From Eonycteris spelaea (Eukaryota; Chordata; Mammalia; Chiroptera; Pteropodidae), in assembly GCA_003508835.1 (NCBI GenBank), contig PUFA01000183.1, positions 2,790,001-2,854,000 on the forward strand: a stretch of 64,000 nt of DNA, read 5' to 3'. Positions within the stretch are counted from its first letter, which is position 1, and every line of letters begins with the position of its first letter. Shown here one piece after another: positions 62,115 to 64,000 of this stretch. Below the pieces are notes generated by a model. That model did no database searches. It saw only the letters and a program-made list of their open reading frames with translations, and was not told the DNA's origin. The translations under genes were made by a program, and so were the position numbers.

Positions 62115-62494
62115 TGCTATGGACTGAATTGTGCCCCATCGAAATTCATAAGATGAAGTCGTAATCCCCAGTGTGGCTATATTTGGAGACAGGGCTTCTA
62201 ATAAATAATTAAGTTTAAATGAGCCATAAGGGTGGGGCCCTATTCAATAGGATTAGTGTCCTTATGAGAAGAGACCCCAGAGAGTTCTCTCTCTCTTTAT
62301 GCACATGCATAAGGAAAGGCCAGGTTAGGAATTAGCTAACAGTCTGCAAGCTGGAAAGAGTTCTGACCAGGAACAGAATCAGCTGGCCTGCTGATCTGGG
62401 ACTCTAGCCTCCAGAAATGTGTGAAAATTAATTTCTGTTGTTTTAAGACTTCGAATCTGTGGCATTCTGTTGTGGCAGCCTAAGCTGACTAACA
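62115..62494 (+). mobile_element. MLT1A-type MaLR solo LTR
   Basis: A full, well-preserved LTR: start tgctatggactgaattgtg, then agtgtggctatatttggaga (62171), aagggtggggccctattcaa (62228), ttagtgtccttatgagaaga (62253), gtctgcaagctggaaagag, and the end ttgttttaagacttcgaat then gctgactaaca. It interrupts the old L1. Confidence 0.93.
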
Positions 62495-62640
62495 AAATGG
62501 AAAACATTAACATATCTTAAAATAGTGACTATATGGAAGAGTGTTATATTATTCTTCATGCTTTTAATTTTATTCTTAATATTTTCTTCACATTTACAGT
62601 CATTGTTTAATCTGACTGATGCCACAAGGGGAACCTTATT
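62495..62640 (+). mobile_element. Very old LINE-1, right part beyond the MLT1 LTR
   Basis: The sequence resumes the L1 tail pattern (aaaatagtgactatatgga, then ttttattcttaatattttct near 62570), fitting the 58980-62112 fragment with the LTR removed. Confidence 0.5.
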
Positions 62641-63034
62641 AATTTTAGTCACACTAGAAACAATAATACAGAACTCCCTCTTCCCAGGAGTTCATTAAAG
62701 TTTTATGTATATCTGAATAAAGATTTCTTGTTGGGATGGGGTACTTCTGCAAATTGGTGAGGTCCTACAGGATTCTACTAGGAGGTAAAAGAACTGGCAG
62801 GCACTCATGCCCCACCTCCTAACTTTGTCGCCTTGTTGTCCAACCAGTAAATACCCAAAATGATTGACACCATCATCAATTTTTGGTTCTGCTCCTTGAA
62901 TTTTAGAGAACCTGACAGTGCTGGCCTCAAACATTTTCAATCAACCTCTTAACATGAGAGGGAGAAAGTCTCCCCATGGTACCCTTCAAACAACAAGAAA
63001 ATAAGTGGTATTTCCCACTGTGCCAAAAACAGTG
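62641..63034. other. Unique stretch
   Basis: No repeat or gene was recognised. Confidence 0.4.
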
Positions 63035-63115
63035 ATACTAAGTGTGCATTAAAGCATGTTAGTACAGTGACTTGAACCTAATATTCACTCAATAAACATT
63101 TACTAAACAAAGAGT
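63035..63115 (+). mobile_element. MIR 3' tail fragment
   Basis: The end phrase attcactcaataaacattta (63081) preceded by an acagtgacttgaac segment, in MIR order. Confidence 0.5.
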
Positions 63116-63250
63116 TTGTGTTTTAAATATTACCATTTGATTTTAATTCAGTATTAACAGTTTGCTTTAAAGTTTCTACATGAAACAAGATAACAGCTAA
63201 ACCAAGTATAAGGTTAAGTCATTAACTTAGAATGGAGACATAGCCTAACC

Positions 63251-63412
63251 CAGTGGTTCTCAAACTTCAGGATAGTGCATCAGAATTACCAGGAAAACAG
63301 TGAAACACAGATTGCTGAACCCCACTCCCAAAATTTCTGAGGTAAGTCTCAAAAAACTGAATTTCTAGCAAGTTCCCGGATGATGTTGATGCTGGAGACT
63401 ACATTTTAATAA
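63251..63412 (+). mobile_element. MER5A (hAT-Charlie) element
   Basis: Starts cagtggttctcaaacttcag, continues atcagaattaccaggaaaac and acacagattgctgaacccca, then aatttctagcaagttcccgg and gatgatgttgatgctggaga. The right inverted end is eroded. Confidence 0.9.
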
Positions 63413-63469
63413 CTATTCATCTAGACCTTCAGAAGGTGCCTGGAGAAAGTGAAGTACTGATTTTTAATC

Positions 63470-63665
63470 TGAATCTTATCTTACTCATATATATGTATTT
63501 CTATATATTCATATAATGTTATATATGTGTGTATGTATATACTCACATATAACATATATATACACCAACATGTATATATAATAGTATATGTATGTATGAT
63601 ATAATTTATAAGATATGATATATACATATCTTATAAGTAAGATATGTAATAATCTACCTATAATA
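63470..63665. repeat. AT-rich low-complexity block with a small hairpin
   Basis: TATA, TGTATA and CATA words throughout. 63606-63636 has 12-base arms (ttataagatatg and its reverse complement) around a 7-base loop. Confidence 0.9.
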
Positions 63666-63679
63666 ACCTTATCTTACCA

Positions 63680-64000
63680 TGTTAACCGCACCCTGGGCTC
63701 TTGCGACCTCCCAGGATGGAAATCGAGAGATCGCCAAAAGAAAGTTCAGGCAAGAGGTAGACGTTGATTAAACTTGTGCACAAGGCAACCAACATCGAGA
63801 AAAGAAGGTTTGGGTGACTCCTTGAGAGAAGTTGGGTCAGGGTTTTTAAAGGAGCTAGGTGGAGTAAAAGCTATGTGTAGGCGTGTGAAGGTAAAGTTTT
63901 TTGGCACCTGCGCAGTGCGACTCTATGCTTCATGTGTCGCATGTCTCATTAGCATGGTAAATCTCTACCTCTGGGTGTGATTTTTAGAATTTAAATTAGA
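63680..64000 (-). mobile_element. CpG-rich retroviral LTR, cut by the window edge
   Basis: On the minus strand the element ends GGTGCGGTTAACA (low coordinate 63680). A TTTAAAAACC TATA-like box lies at 63843-63850 and U3-like sequence continues to the window end. Ten CpGs fall within about 250 bases (63686-63937), far above the local level, suggesting a younger insertion. No primer-binding-site-like sequence lies at 63660-63679, so this is a solo LTR or the 3' LTR of a provirus extending past 64000. Confidence 0.65.

Overview
The window is mammalian nuclear DNA made almost wholly of interspersed repeats and unique non-coding sequence. I find no protein-coding gene, rRNA, tRNA, CRISPR array or bacterial-type operon that I can support. 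Evidence for a placental mammal: MIR and L2 relics, MLT1/MaLR LTRs, MER5-type hAT elements, several ages of LINE-1, and long microsatellites. The younger L1 3' ends share a tail of the kind found in laurasiatherian L1s. No lineage-marking SINE was seen: no primate Alu, rodent B1, carnivore CAN-SINE, ruminant Bov or equine ERE. A laurasiatherian with few recent SINEs, possibly a bat, fits best, but this is inference only.

Layout. 1-2150: 3' half of an old L1 (+). 2151-5276: unique sequence. 5277-5605: large GATA microsatellite. 5655-6153: MLT1-like LTR. 6500-17335: a block of minus-strand L1 sequence, with a younger 5.3 kb L1 (L1-A, 7195-12540) beside or inside an older one, which itself holds a further L1 3' end. 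18815-21205: L1-B (+), with 5' UTR, ORF1 and 3' UTR but almost no ORF2. 21885-24545: L1-C (-), with ORF2 also mostly deleted, at other breakpoints. 24.7-36.3 kb: unique DNA with MIRs, an MLT1 relic, hAT elements, nested old L1s and a 94 bp near-perfect palindrome at 33984-34077. 36290-42436: L1-D (+), the most complete L1, with both ORFs decayed. 42530-44001: an MLT1 LTR and then a well-bounded solo LTR with a 4 bp target duplication. 44-58 kb: mostly unique DNA with MIRs, an L2, a hAT relic and two or three class I-like LTRs on the minus strand. 58980-62640: a very old L1 (+) split by an MLT1A-like LTR. 63251-63412: MER5A. 63680-64000: CpG-rich LTR cut by the window edge.

Nothing here works as a gene system. 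The most notable points are the long palindrome, three L1 copies each with its own large internal deletion, a solo LTR with preserved target duplication, and the CpG-rich LTR at the right edge. Boundaries of old repeats are approximate, usually within tens of bases, and family names come from memory of consensus sequences, not from a search.
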